A stretch of 64,000 nucleotides of DNA from contig NZ_AQGV01000012.1 in NCBI RefSeq assembly GCF_014858725.1, positions 992,001 through 1,056,000 on the forward strand, read 5' to 3'. The number at the start of each line of letters is the position of its first letter. The first letter of the stretch is position 1. The notes under the pieces were generated by a model, which made no database searches, was not told where the DNA came from, and worked only from the letters and a program-made list of their open reading frames with translations. This stretch comes from Pseudoalteromonas aurantia 208. Its GTDB lineage: Bacteria; Pseudomonadota; Gammaproteobacteria; Enterobacterales; Alteromonadaceae. Below, one piece after another: positions 50,396-60,017 of this stretch. A program made the position numbers and the translations under genes.

Positions 50396-50859
50396 AGAAA
50401 CCTCTTTTGCTATACAATGCTCATATATAAAACCGGCTTATTTTACCTGATTTGCCTCGCCGAGTAATCATTTAATTGAGCTGTACTGTAATAGCGACGG
50501 ATTTGCTTATCAGTTACAGCTCAGTTTGATTATTTATCAATCAAGTTAAAGACCATGCTTGTTAGCGTTGAATTATAGACTATGCGAATGACTCATTGAC
50601 GTGAAGTCTTGATATAGTGCGTGATGGCGTGAATTTAGCGTTGAACACCGATGGCGAATACGGGAAAATCAATGTTAATAAAAATCGGGAAAACGCGTGC
50701 GCTGATGAAGGGACTCGTTAGACTAAAGTTTTAAATATGCAGGCCATAAGTTTAAGTTATACAGTTGGTTAATCATTATGGTTAGGTGAAAAATAACCCC
50801 CAATCCTAATGATTAATTCGCTTAGTTATAGGACCTAAGCGGTTCTATTTCAGTTTTGC
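50396..50859. other. Upstream region of acnB, no gene seen
   Basis: About 460 bases including the acnB leader. No open frame with a ribosome site or family likeness. A T/A-rich stretch suggests promoter elements, but I cannot fix any. Confidence 0.5.
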
Positions 50860-51024
50860 TTAATGTGTGATGTTGCTTGCTAGGACAAACGGTTTAACAC
50901 CAATCGCGTTATAAATTTGTTCCGGCTTGAATACTTGTTCACCTTTAATGACCAGTGATGTTTTACGCAGTGCTGTTATGTCTTCAAGTGGATCACCATC
51001 AACCTTAGTTAGAAGCAAGTCACT
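50860..51024 (-). pseudogene. C-terminal fragment of an imidazolonepropionase-like amidohydrolase
   Basis: On the minus strand the frame reads SDLLLTKVDGDPLEDITALR, then LVIKGEQVFKP, and ends at a TAA. The motif D-x-x-x-x-x-x-G-D-P-L-E-D-I is the standard end of amidohydrolases, where it precedes the last beta-sandwich strands. No start or metal-binding part is seen upstream: the frame breaks near 51024. This is therefore a deletion remnant. Confidence 0.65.
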
Positions 51025-51346
51025 GTTGTACAACCATCGTAATCAGATTTGCATTCCCAGCTTTGGTGGCATTTATTGGATTGACGGCCTCTATAGGCAC
51101 CAGCAACTTCGGGAGTTTGCGCTTTGTCTATGCTCTTATCCATCGATAGATTTTTCATGTTTTTCTTTTTTAGATTTAATCTCATGTTTGCTGTCCCTCA
51201 TTTACAATGACCTAGCGTTTACTTTATTGCATATAAAAGAGTTTATAAAAAGAGATTTGAATTATTATAATTTGTTGGCGTTATATTTATGTCGGTTTAT
51301 GGTAACTTATTTATTTATAGTCCAATAAAGACAGAAAGGCTCAGTA
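51025..51346. other. Region upstream of the PhzF-family gene, no gene seen
   Basis: About 320 bases. Open frames here lack ribosome sites, family likeness and normal composition. An AAAGGC ribosome site for the following gene ends the region. Confidence 0.5.
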
Positions 51347-52135
51347 ATGGAATTATTAGTACGATTTATCGATGCATTTACAGGGTATGATTGCAAAGGG
51401 AATTCTGCGGCTGTTATTGAAGTCAAGCTACCATTAGCCGAACAACTAATGCAGGAAATTGCAACGAAAAACAATGTATCTGAGACTGCATTTATTCTGC
51501 GTACTAAAAATAAATATGAGATACGTTGGTTTTCACCATTAACTGAAATTGATTTTTGTGGGCACGCTACACTTGCGTCGGCCCATTACTTATTTGAAGA
51601 AGACATAAAGTTAAAAAAAGTAGTATTCACTGCAAAAGCGGTTGGTGATATGACCGTTGAAAAGCACGCCGATGGCACAATTCTTATGAATTTCCCAAAT
51701 CAAGAGCCTGAATTAGTTGTTACTCCACCGGGTCCTTTATTAAAGGGGCTTTCGATTGAACCGGCAGAGGTTTACTGCAATGCCCAAGCGTACTTTGCAA
51801 TTTATAATTCAGAGCACGATGTACAGACGTTGGAATATATGACGAGTGAACTGATTAAGCTGGCTCCAAGAGATGTGGTTGTGACTGCTTTATCACAAAA
51901 ATATGATTTTGTTTCGCGTTATTTTTGGCCTGCAAATGGAGGCGATGAAGACCCTGTAACAGGTTCAATTCATACCGGTCTTGCGCCATTTTGGGCTCGC
52001 CGACTCAATAAAAACGCATTGATTGCCTATCAAGCTTCTGAACGCGGAGGGGTCCTTCATTGTAGCGTTAATCATGATAAGGTACACATCTCTGGTAGGG
52101 CCGTCTCCGCTTTGTGTAATAGTGTAACTATTTAA
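51347..52135 (+). CDS. PhzF-family isomerase / epimerase-like protein
   Basis: A 262-residue protein with the two-part PhzF fold. It starts VRFIDAFTGYDCKGNSAAVI, holds the catalytic Glu in NNVSETAFIL, the WFSPLTEIDFCGHATLASAH segment, and DEDPVTGSIHTGLAPFWA in the second half. The family includes PhzF of phenazine synthesis and diaminopimelate epimerase relatives; without other phz genes, phenazine production is not indicated. Lies 40 bases upstream of a VOC protein gene, probably cotranscribed. Confidence 0.88.
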   Translation: MELLVRFIDAFTGYDCKGNSAAVIEVKLPLAEQLMQEIATKNNVSETAFILRTKNKYEIRWFSPLTEIDFCGHATLASAHYLFEEDIKLKKVVFTAKAVGDMTVEKHADGTILMNFPNQEPELVVTPPGPLLKGLSIEPAEVYCNAQAYFAIYNSEHDVQTLEYMTSELIKLAPRDVVVTALSQKYDFVSRYFWPANGGDEDPVTGSIHTGLAPFWARRLNKNALIAYQASERGGVLHCSVNHDKVHISGRAVSALCNSVTI

Positions 52136-52175
52136 CATAAAATGAGTTTTATAAGTGAATTAAGGACAGTATTAT

Positions 52176-52547
52176 ATGAATTTGAATCAAGTAACTTTGC
52201 CTGTTAAGAATATGAATGAGGCAACTGATTTTTATAGTCTACTCGGCTTTAATCAAATTGTTGATACAGGACATTATGCGAGATTTGAATGCCCTGATGG
52301 TGGTGCAACATTTTCTTTGTCATTAGAGACATCAGCTCATAATACCGGCGTTGTTATTTATTTTGAGTCAGATAGGTTAGATGAGTGGTATCAGGAACTT
52401 GTGAACAAGGGCATCACTTTTGAACAGCAGCCAGTTGATCAAAGTTACCTGTGGCGTGAAGCCGTGCTATATGATCCATCAGGGAATAAAATAAAGTTAT
52501 ATTGGGCTGGAGAAAATCGTTTAAACCCACCGTGGCGGGTAAATTAG
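52176..52547 (+). CDS. VOC-superfamily (glyoxalase/bleomycin-resistance fold) protein
   Basis: A 123-residue protein with paired beta-alpha-beta-beta-beta units: NQVTLPVKNMNEATDFYSLL at the start and EAVLYDPSGNKIKLYWAG at the end. Metal ligands expected in this fold include a late Glu/His; here the last strand reads IKLYWAG without an obvious Glu, so catalysis is uncertain. It may be a lyase, dioxygenase or binding protein. Probably in an operon with the PhzF gene. Confidence 0.82.
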   Translation: MNLNQVTLPVKNMNEATDFYSLLGFNQIVDTGHYARFECPDGGATFSLSLETSAHNTGVVIYFESDRLDEWYQELVNKGITFEQQPVDQSYLWREAVLYDPSGNKIKLYWAGENRLNPPWRVN

Positions 52548-52973
52548 TGACACTTGTTAAATGGAATGTGGAAAGATGTTTGTTGCATTAGTGCTTTAAT
52601 AAAAGTCTAGTTATATTTAAGTTTGACTTAACTTAAGTATTAAACGGTTAATCTCTTATCGTTAAGGCCTTAAAAGTCCAATATTTTATAAATTAGAAGC
52701 GTTTGCCAATGATAAGGTTAACAAATACTTCTCTTTTGCTGTTTAAGTAATAATATTCAGCTTTTTAGGGGGGTAATTTATTAAACCCTAAAGTTGGGGG
52801 GGGGTAGCTTGCGTTAGGCAGTTATTAACTCAGACGAATAAGTCTTTTTAAAGTTAGCAGTTGAAGCAATACCTGTATGTCAGTGAACTTTTATTCTGAA
52901 AAAGCTATAATGGTTTATTACATTTATATTATCATCCATCACCATGAATTTATAACAATAAAAAGGAACTGTT
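52548..52973. other. Non-coding region with a G9 tract
   Basis: About 425 AT-rich bases. A run of nine G residues (52796-52804) and a G6 run nearby stand out in low-GC surroundings. No gene is supported. Confidence 0.5.
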
Positions 52974-54146
52974 TTGATATCAATTAAATCGACTTTATCC
53001 GTATTTTCTTTACTACTAGTTACGTCATTGGCCTTTGCAAACCCTCAGTCAGAAATTCACCATACTCTGAAGTCTAATATTTTAAAGCAAGATAGATCAT
53101 TCGTAGTTCATCTGCCAAAAAGTTATGAGGATGGCAGCAATAGAAAGTATTCGGTACATTACCTACTAGATGGAGATTTGAACCTGTCTTTAGTAAAAGG
53201 TGTACTTGATAGGATGCAAAAAATTCAAGGCGCACCAGAAGCCATTGTTGTTGCCATAGAAAGTAAAAATAGGACCTGGGACTTAACACCAACAGTCAAT
53301 CAAGACCCGAGAGGGCCTGTAGGCCAAGGCGGTGGAGCTGATGGGTTTTTAAACTTTATTGAAAAAGAACTTATTTCGTACATCGATGACAATTATCGAA
53401 CTCATGATTTTAAAATGATATCAGGTGGCTCTATTGGCGGTTTGTTTGTTTTACATGCTATGCAGTCACAACCGTTTTTATTTGATGCACATTTTGCATA
53501 CAGCCCTGCGGTTTGGTGGGCAGACCGCACAACTGCGAAGAGGGTTAAAAAGTTTTTGACAAACAATAAAACCTACAAGTCCTATTTGTATATGAATATG
53601 GGAAATGAATCGGGTGAGATGAGAGAAGTTTACGAAGATTTACTGTCATTTATGAAGAGCAATCAGCCTGAGGGCATGCGTTTTGTTAATCAAGCTTTTC
53701 CAGATGTACCTCATGGCTTAACTTCGGCAGCGGGGCAGTTTAACGCCTATCATAATTTGTTTTTTCCAATTGAAATGCCAACGATCAAAGTAACCAATGG
53801 GGTACAATCTATCATTGAGTATTACGCTAAAGTTTCTCATCAAAGAGGTAAAATTATCGCTCCTCCAGAGATGGTTGTTAACCGCATTGCATACGAGTTT
53901 TTTCAAAGAAGAGAGTTAGAAACGGCTGTCGCGCTTTTTAAGTATAACCTTAAAACATACCCTAACCACACGTATGCTTATGGCGGTTTAGCCGATGTGT
54001 ATCAGTCAATGAATAAACGAGAAGAAGCCCACTCATTGATAAAGTCAGCTTTGACTCTATTAAAACCCGGTGACGAGGCTTACGAATATTATAAAAATAT
54101 GGATGCAGAATTAGCTGATGATAACAAGGATAAAGCGACCTTTTAA
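52974..54146 (+). CDS. Exported esterase (Fes/IroE-like alpha/beta hydrolase) with C-terminal TPR
   Basis: A 390-residue protein starting with TTG at 52974; AAAAGGA lies 8 bases before it and no other start fits. A signal peptide (about 1-22, ending SLAFANP) leads to an esterase domain of the 'putative esterase' (PF00756) type: HYLLDGD near the start, nucleophile elbow SGGSIGGLFVLH, and catalytic His in PHGLTSAAG. A TPR-like tail follows (about 315-385). Relatives include periplasmic siderophore esterases; a Fur-controlled siderophore receptor lies 1 kb downstream on the other strand, so a siderophore role is possible but not shown. Confidence 0.82.
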   Translation: MISIKSTLSVFSLLLVTSLAFANPQSEIHHTLKSNILKQDRSFVVHLPKSYEDGSNRKYSVHYLLDGDLNLSLVKGVLDRMQKIQGAPEAIVVAIESKNRTWDLTPTVNQDPRGPVGQGGGADGFLNFIEKELISYIDDNYRTHDFKMISGGSIGGLFVLHAMQSQPFLFDAHFAYSPAVWWADRTTAKRVKKFLTNNKTYKSYLYMNMGNESGEMREVYEDLLSFMKSNQPEGMRFVNQAFPDVPHGLTSAAGQFNAYHNLFFPIEMPTIKVTNGVQSIIEYYAKVSHQRGKIIAPPEMVVNRIAYEFFQRRELETAVALFKYNLKTYPNHTYAYGGLADVYQSMNKREEAHSLIKSALTLLKPGDEAYEYYKNMDAELADDNKDKATF

Positions 54147-54240
54147 GTTATTTTTGAGTAGCACATTGAAGGTGATCGACTTTCAATGTGACTACCTCGA
54201 GTTGGTGAAAGTATAATCCAACAAGCAATCGTGCAGCATA

Positions 54241-54672
54241 AATGCGACCTTTCTTAATGAATCATTTAAAGGTAAGCGCCTGTTGGAAACGGGACCACGT
54301 AAGCGCGGAGTTAATAGTAATGATATACCTAAAGTACCCGTTCTTCTTACATTAGATCGCAACGGTGCTGTCACTCATTGCGTTTTACAGAGGTTATTAG
54401 TAACTGTCTAAACGCCTTAGAGTGTCTTGTGTACAGACGGCAATTTGTCGTATCAAACAATCACCAAGAACCTGCCTTTTGAGATTGATAATAAGCGACT
54501 TATATATGGCATCTACCACATTCAAACGCTCAAAAATTGGATGATATGCTGGAAACAGTGGCTTAGAAAATTTAATGGCGTTGGAACTGACTATCTTTAT
54601 AACTACATCGCATGGCTGAAGCTAATGGATCAAATGCAAGGTGATGATAGTTGGAGCAACTTAGCACTGTGA
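54241..54672 (+). pseudogene. IS1595-family transposase remnant
   Basis: Two frames together give a broken transposase. First: ATFLNESFKGKRLLETGPRK followed by VPVLLTLDRNGAVTHCVL, ending in TAA; second, shifted: LCTDGNLSYQTITKN, then YHIQTLKNWM and FNGVGTDYLYNYIAWL. These match the DDE region and C-terminus of IS1595/ISSod11-type transposases (D-E-T-F-x-E-S-x-K-G, L-C-T-D-G, K-x-F-N-G-V-x-x-x-Y-L-x-N-Y). The N-terminal zinc-finger part is missing. Non-functional. Confidence 0.7.
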
Positions 54673-54916
54673 TGCCAATTGACCATATAATCCCCACCTC
54701 ATTCGAGTTTCTTTAATCATTTAGTATCTTCAATGTAACACTCATCTTGTAAGAATGAGATCTCTGAGAGTAGCTTGTCATATTCAACCGAACAATATAA
54801 AACTCTTCCTTCTTCTTTTGCTTTATTAACCCTGCTGAAACAAGGCTGGAAGTGTGTTGACACGTCCAGTATTCAGAATTTTAACTTCCATAATTCTAGA
54901 AATGAGGGTTTAAAAT
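54673..54916. other. Decayed intergenic sequence after the transposase remnant
   Basis: About 240 bases without a recognisable gene, RNA or repeat. Confidence 0.4.
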
Positions 54917-55075
54917 ATGAATATAACCGAAGAAATGGTTTTTGATACCTTAAATATGTTTGGCTTTTTAGCCGTTGAGCTAACGTTACTTTTTTTGGGG
55001 GAGTTACACAATGACATACATGAGACTGTTAGATATGATGTAATTCTCTTCAATGCATGTGACAGTTTAACATAG
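54917..55075 (+). pseudogene. Possible N-terminal fragment of a permease-type membrane protein
   Basis: An ATG at 54917 opens 52 codons: MNITEEMVFDTLNMFGFLAV, then ELTLLFLGEL and an unrelated tail to the TAG at 55073. The hydrophobic part resembles the start of an integral-membrane permease, cut after the first helix. No clear ribosome site. Weak call; it may be chance. Confidence 0.25.
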
Positions 55076-55164
55076 ACTCAGTTTGAGCGAATACTTCACT
55101 TTAGTGTACTAAGGGCATGGTGCTTTCGTAAGCGAGGTCCATACCCTTGATATTTTACACGTCC

Positions 55165-57372
55165 TTAAAACTTGTATTTAATGTTTGCTGTTACAGTGCG
55201 ACGCTGGCCATAGAAACAGTCTCCGCGGTATAAACAACTGGTGATAACCGTTTTATCGCTTAAGTTCTTAATATTAAGATTGACATCAATATTGTCGAAT
55301 TCATATCCAACCATAAAATCAAATAAGGTGTAGCTATCGGTGGTCTTTGGACTATTAATAGATTGACCCATGAACTCAATTGCTCGACTACCATCATATG
55401 TTTCACCTACATATCTAAATCCAGCACCCACTTTAAACCCGTTGATGAACTGTTCTGGACGATAGGTAACCCAAGTATTTAACATATGTTTTGGTGTTGC
55501 AGATAACGCTGCCGTATCTGTTAATGCTTGACTCAAGTAGCTTGTTTCGCCCGATGCATATAATTGCACAAGCTCTGAAAGGGTTTTATCAGAGGTGTTT
55601 TGCTCTGATTTTGTGTAAGCGTAGGCAGAATACACATCAACCTGATCAAACTCTAGTTGTGCTTCAAGCTCAAACCCTTCGATATCAACACTGCCGTCTT
55701 GTACGGTGAGTTCAGGAGAAACCACGCGTTTTTTATTTTTGTCAGTAATGTCAAAGTATGACGCAGTGATCAAGTGTTCAGTACCTTGAGGTTGGAATTT
55801 TACCCCCACTTCTACTTGCTCACCTTCTTGAGGTTTGAAGTCTCCACCTTGTGGGCGCGAGCCATAAATGGGTAAAAAAGACTCTGAGTAACTAGCATAG
55901 GGTGCAACTCCATTATCAAAGCTGTATAAAATACCTAATCTACCTGTTGTTGCACTTTGTTTTGTTTTCACCGAGTTTGGTGCATCACTTTGACTTTGTA
56001 CATTATCACGGCGTAACGCAGCGTTAAGGACCCAATTATCAAACTTAATTGTATCTTGTATGTACAGACCTACTTGACGGTCATTTTTCTCTGGGGTGTT
56101 GGGGATCAATTCAGACCCTGGTAAAAACCCTGTTTGACCATATACTGGGCTATATAAATCTAATGAAGTGTTTACGTCTAAGCCGATTGCCGCTTTAATT
56201 GAATCTGGTGTGAGGTAGAGGCGGTCCGTATCTGTGTCTGCACTTTGATAGTCAACGCCCATTACTAGGTTATGTTCGAAATCGCCAGTATAAATCAGTC
56301 CATGTAGTTGCAAGTCAGATGTCACCGTTTCTGACGAAGCATCTTGTAAACTGAAATTGCGAACAATAGAACGCTTGTCGTCTTGCAGCTTTGGTGGCCA
56401 CGCATACATAGTGCGATAAATGGCTTCACTTTCTAGGTGACGTGCTGTCCAGCTAACAGAGAAATCTTCACTCAACATATGATCAACAATTAATGTGATA
56501 GCATTTTGTTCTGTATCGTATTGATCCCAACCAGGCTCACTGACAAAACGACGACTCTCTATTTGACCATGTTCTGCGGGTAAGATGGTTCCTTCATGAG
56601 GGAAGAACTGCGTACTTGACCCAGACTTATTTTTTTGAAAATTGCTAAGCAAGGTCACACTGGTATCTTCACTAATATGCCATGCAATACTTGGTGCGAA
56701 GAAGCTTGCGTCGTTATTTACAAAGTCTGTTTGCGTATCACTATCACGGTACAGGCCAACAAAGCGTGCTTCGACAGATTTATCCGCGGTTAATGTGGTG
56801 TTGAAATCAGCAGCAATTTGCGTGCGGCCAAAATTACCAACTTGCGCAACGATTTCACCTGATGTTTGTGAATGAGGCCGTTTGGTCACCATATTTATGA
56901 TACCACCCGTTGAGCCTTGCCCATAAAGCATTGAAGAAGGGCCCTTGAGAATTTCGATGCGTTCCATATTGTATGTATTTGGACGGGCATTGTTGTAATA
57001 GCCAAACATGAGTTGTAAGCCATCGAGGTATTGAACAGGCGCAACACCGCGGATGTTAGCCCAATCTCCTCGGGTGTCGACACCATATGGCCCGTTAAAT
57101 ACACCCGCTACATAGCCGATTGCTTCCTGCAAATTTTCAGCACCTAAGTCTTGGATACGTTCCGATGTTAACACTGAAACAGATACAGGGCTTTCGATAA
57201 TGGGTGTATCTGATTTACTTGCCGATGCGCTGACATATGAGATAAGTCCTTTGGCACTCACGGTAATTTTTTCTATATCATCGTGTTTAACATCTTCCGC
57301 CATGACGTTGCTAGATAGCGCAACAAGAGAGGCAGCAAGGAGCTTTGGATACTTTAGTTTCAGTTTTTGCAT
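55165..57372 (-). CDS. TonB-dependent siderophore receptor
   Basis: A 735-residue receptor of the FhuA/FoxA/FpvA type: signal peptide (about 1-25), TonB box region IEKITVSAKG, plug (about 55-190) with RIEILKGPSSMLYGQGSTGG and INMVTKRP, then a barrel ending TVTANIKYKF. The wording NIRGVAPVQYLDGLQ and SLYRGDCFYGQRRTVTANIK fits hydroxamate or mixed siderophore receptors. A Fur box overlaps a good promoter directly upstream, so expression should rise in low iron. An IS1595 remnant lies at its 3' side, a MITE just upstream. Ligand not determined. Confidence 0.92.
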   Translation of the reverse strand: MQKLKLKYPKLLAASLVALSSNVMAEDVKHDDIEKITVSAKGLISYVSASASKSDTPIIESPVSVSVLTSERIQDLGAENLQEAIGYVAGVFNGPYGVDTRGDWANIRGVAPVQYLDGLQLMFGYYNNARPNTYNMERIEILKGPSSMLYGQGSTGGIINMVTKRPHSQTSGEIVAQVGNFGRTQIAADFNTTLTADKSVEARFVGLYRDSDTQTDFVNNDASFFAPSIAWHISEDTSVTLLSNFQKNKSGSSTQFFPHEGTILPAEHGQIESRRFVSEPGWDQYDTEQNAITLIVDHMLSEDFSVSWTARHLESEAIYRTMYAWPPKLQDDKRSIVRNFSLQDASSETVTSDLQLHGLIYTGDFEHNLVMGVDYQSADTDTDRLYLTPDSIKAAIGLDVNTSLDLYSPVYGQTGFLPGSELIPNTPEKNDRQVGLYIQDTIKFDNWVLNAALRRDNVQSQSDAPNSVKTKQSATTGRLGILYSFDNGVAPYASYSESFLPIYGSRPQGGDFKPQEGEQVEVGVKFQPQGTEHLITASYFDITDKNKKRVVSPELTVQDGSVDIEGFELEAQLEFDQVDVYSAYAYTKSEQNTSDKTLSELVQLYASGETSYLSQALTDTAALSATPKHMLNTWVTYRPEQFINGFKVGAGFRYVGETYDGSRAIEFMGQSINSPKTTDSYTLFDFMVGYEFDNIDVNLNIKNLSDKTVITSCLYRGDCFYGQRRTVTANIKYKF

Positions 57373-57415
57373 TTTTACAACCTAGGATATGTGATTGAGA
57401 GTATTTTTCATGCGG

Positions 57416-57444
57416 ATTATACGAATAATGATAAGTATTCGCAA
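57416..57444 (-). promoter_or_regulatory. Promoter of the siderophore receptor gene
   Basis: On the minus strand: -35 TTGCGA (57444-57439), 17-base spacer, -10 TATAAT (57421-57416). The Fur box overlaps the -35 and spacer. Confidence 0.7.
57424..57442. promoter_or_regulatory. Fur box
   Basis: The 19 bases match about 14 positions of the consensus GATAATGATAATCATTATC, including the unbroken ATAATGATAA. Placement over the promoter fits iron-dependent repression. Confidence 0.75.
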
Positions 57445-57467
57445 TTGTATTATTGGAATAATAGTTA

Positions 57468-57660
57468 ACCTCAGGTTTGGATAAGGGTTTTAGAATAGAA
57501 AATGTTTTTGTAAACAAACTTGCGTACAGTCCAATGATGATATTTTGTTCAATATCAAGGCGCTTTTATGCAGTAATAGCGGGCTATTACAAGTGAAAGC
57601 AACGCCGAGAGTGAGAAGAATAAGCTTTATTGGGCAAATTCGCTTATCCAGAGCTGAGGC
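57468..57660 (+). mobile_element. MITE copy 3, upstream of the siderophore receptor promoter
   Basis: A 193-bp copy of the element at 41850, slightly more diverged and two bases longer. Flanks are TAGTTA (57462-57467) and TAGGTA (57661-57666), a 6-bp duplication with one change. It begins about 24 bases upstream of the receptor's -35, between that promoter and the chemoreceptor's 3' end. Confidence 0.92.
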
Positions 57661-57800
57661 TAGGTACTTATATGCAATTTAAAGAACATGATTTATTATT
57701 CAAGAACTTGTTGAACGTGACGAAAAGTCCGGATGATAGGGGGAAGGGAAGATGCAAGCCTTCAGAACAGGTTTGCATCCATATAAGAAGGAAAGCGTGA

Positions 57801-59672
57801 TTACACCTTAAATTGCTCTAGCATACTTTCTTGATGGGCTATTTTGTCTACTTGACTTTGCATGGTTTGATCAACCGTGTTTGCTTCATTGAATACCATA
57901 TCAGAGATATTTCTGATCTCTAACGCATTATGATTCACTTCATCAACCACCTGACGCTGCTCATTTAACATACTAGCAATCTGTAAGTTGAGCTCAACAA
58001 TATGCTCTATTGCGCTGCGTATTGCTTGTAAAGATGACTTGGTTTCATCTGCTTTACCAACGGTTTTTTCAACCACGGCTTGGCTTTTCTTCATGACTTG
58101 TACTGCGTTTACAGCCCCCGATTGTAGTTGATCAATCATGGTTTTTATTTCAGTGGTTGCTTCTTGTGTTCGTTGGGCCAATGTTCTCACTTCATCAGCG
58201 ACTACGGCAAAACCACGGCCTGACTCACCAGCACGAGCGGCTTCGATCGCCGCATTGAGGGCGAGTAAGTTGGTTTGTTCGGCAATACCATTTATCACCG
58301 ATAATATTTGCTCAATGCCACTGGAAGAAACTTCTAGTTCATTGACAACAGTCACCGCAGTCGTAATTTGCTCCGATAAATGTGCAATAGTATCGGTTGT
58401 TTCGGATACAATCTTTTGTCCTTCAAGTGCGACGCCGTCAGTGTTTTGAATCGCTTCTGCGGCATCTTGCGCAGTATTGGCTACACGCTGTTCTGTGGTT
58501 GACATGCTTTCAGTGGCGATTGCAAGTGCACTTAACGATTCTAATTGCCTTGATATAGCAGTACTAGCATGGTTAGCCCCAGACGAGGTTTGTTTAGCGT
58601 CAGCAAGAATCTCATGTCCAAGCACTTGAATATCAGCGATTAGCTGCTGAAGCCGAGCCGTGAACAGGTTAAAGTTTGTCGCCAAAGAAGCGAACTCTGG
58701 TTCACTTTCTGTATTTAGTCGTACAGTTAAGTCTGCATTTCCTTGCGCAATGTTCGCCATTGCTTCATTTATATCAGCAAGTGGCTTAAGTAGTATATTG
58801 ATAACGATTGACAGGACAATGATGCTAATGATGACAAATAAAACCGTAAATACGGTAGAGTCTTGGGTGAGTTTATCTATTGCTGAAAATACTTTTTCTT
58901 TTTCAAGTGCAACACCAACTAACCAGTCGTATCCGGCGACCTCTCGAAACACGATAATATGCTCTTTATTGTTCAAATTAAGCGATTGGGTAGATGTTGT
59001 GTCAAAGGGAAGATTGCCTAGAAAACTGGACGCTTTTTCACCATTTAATTTAGTGTCTGGATGAGAAATGATGGTGCCGTCTTTACTAACCATAAATGCA
59101 AATCCAGCATCAAAAAGATTAAACGAGTTAATCATATTGCCAAGTTTAGACAGACTCACATCGAAAAATATCGCGCCATGAAAACGACCATTCTTTTTGA
59201 CTGGAGTACCGATAGAAACGACAATTTCTTTACTTACAGAATCAGCATAGGGTGCTGTCACAATGAGTTCATTGGCACTTTTTGCATCGGTATACCATGG
59301 ACGCTTTCTTGGGTCCCACGTTGGTCCTGGGTTCCACGATGGGTCACTGGCTACATACTTCCCCGTATTTTCTTCACCATATCCAATGAGAATAAATTGC
59401 TCGATGAGCTTTGGTTGCGACAACAAAGGTGCTGCACTTTGCAAAGAGTCAAGATCAGCGACTAAACTGGTTGCTAAAGAGGCTAAGTCTGCGCTGCCAT
59501 CCATTTGCGCCGTAACGGTATTACTAATACCCTGAATAATCTCAGCAACGCTTTGGTCCACCTGAGTTTCAAGATTACTTTTGATTGAAAAGTATTGTTT
59601 TATTGACAATACACTTAGTGCTAGAAATAACACTATAGATGATACCACTATTATTTTGTGTTTGAACTTCAC
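57801..59672 (-). CDS. Methyl-accepting chemotaxis protein with dCache-type sensor
   Basis: A 623-residue receptor: first membrane helix (about 5-27), a large periplasmic sensor (about 40-270) with the Cache wording [20 protein letters not shown] and [20 protein letters not shown], second helix (about 280-300), HAMP, then the MCP signalling domain with [23 protein letters not shown] at 59672 follows a GGAG site and is preferred over 59732. Cache sensors bind amino acids, amines or organic acids; the ligand here is unknown. No CheR-binding pentapeptide at the end (LEQFKV). Confidence 0.92.
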   Translation of the reverse strand: MKFKHKIIVVSSIVLFLALSVLSIKQYFSIKSNLETQVDQSVAEIIQGISNTVTAQMDGSADLASLATSLVADLDSLQSAAPLLSQPKLIEQFILIGYGEENTGKYVASDPSWNPGPTWDPRKRPWYTDAKSANELIVTAPYADSVSKEIVVSIGTPVKKNGRFHGAIFFDVSLSKLGNMINSFNLFDAGFAFMVSKDGTIISHPDTKLNGEKASSFLGNLPFDTTSTQSLNLNNKEHIIVFREVAGYDWLVGVALEKEKVFSAIDKLTQDSTVFTVLFVIISIIVLSIVINILLKPLADINEAMANIAQGNADLTVRLNTESEPEFASLATNFNLFTARLQQLIADIQVLGHEILADAKQTSSGANHASTAISRQLESLSALAIATESMSTTEQRVANTAQDAAEAIQNTDGVALEGQKIVSETTDTIAHLSEQITTAVTVVNELEVSSSGIEQILSVINGIAEQTNLLALNAAIEAARAGESGRGFAVVADEVRTLAQRTQEATTEIKTMIDQLQSGAVNAVQVMKKSQAVVEKTVGKADETKSSLQAIRSAIEHIVELNLQIASMLNEQRQVVDEVNHNALEIRNISDMVFNEANTVDQTMQSQVDKIAHQESMLEQFKV

Positions 59673-59972
59673 GGCACTTCTCCAACACTCGACATCATTT
59701 AAATGTAAAACATTAACAAAAACTTGCAACAATTCGCTGTGATTACTGTAACAGAGTTTCTTTTATAAGAAACAAAGAAATATAGTTTTTTCAGGTACAA
59801 ACACGCTATAAACAATTATATCTGTGAGTTTACTACGAATTATAGTCTGCATAACCGTTGTGTTTTATTTTTTAATGCGTTTACGGGTTTTCGAAGGTAG
59901 GTATGAACGTAGGTTCGTACTCTGTGAGAATCTAGAGGAGTTAATTGATATGATGATGACTGTACCAAATAC
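59673..59972. other. Intergenic region between chemoreceptor and ald
   Basis: About 300 bases with the chemoreceptor promoter region; no gene supported. Frames here are short and lack ribosome sites. Confidence 0.5.
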
Positions 59973-60002
59973 AAAAACCTGCTTAGTAGAAAGCAGGTTT
60001 TT
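59973..60002 (-). terminator. Terminator after ald
   Basis: AAAAACCTGCTT pairs with AAGCAGGTTTTT around a short loop, ending 15 bases beyond the ald stop. Symmetrical enough to act on both strands. Confidence 0.85.
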
Positions 60003-60017
60003 GAAATGCGATAATAA

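Noticed and set aside
50927..51328. 133-codon frame before the PhzF gene
   Set aside because: It is antisense to the amidohydrolase fragment; the minus-strand frame shows the clear family motif instead.
55106..55145. Imperfect hairpin after the siderophore receptor gene
   Set aside because: Stems are broken and no T run follows on the minus strand, so a terminator call is not supported.
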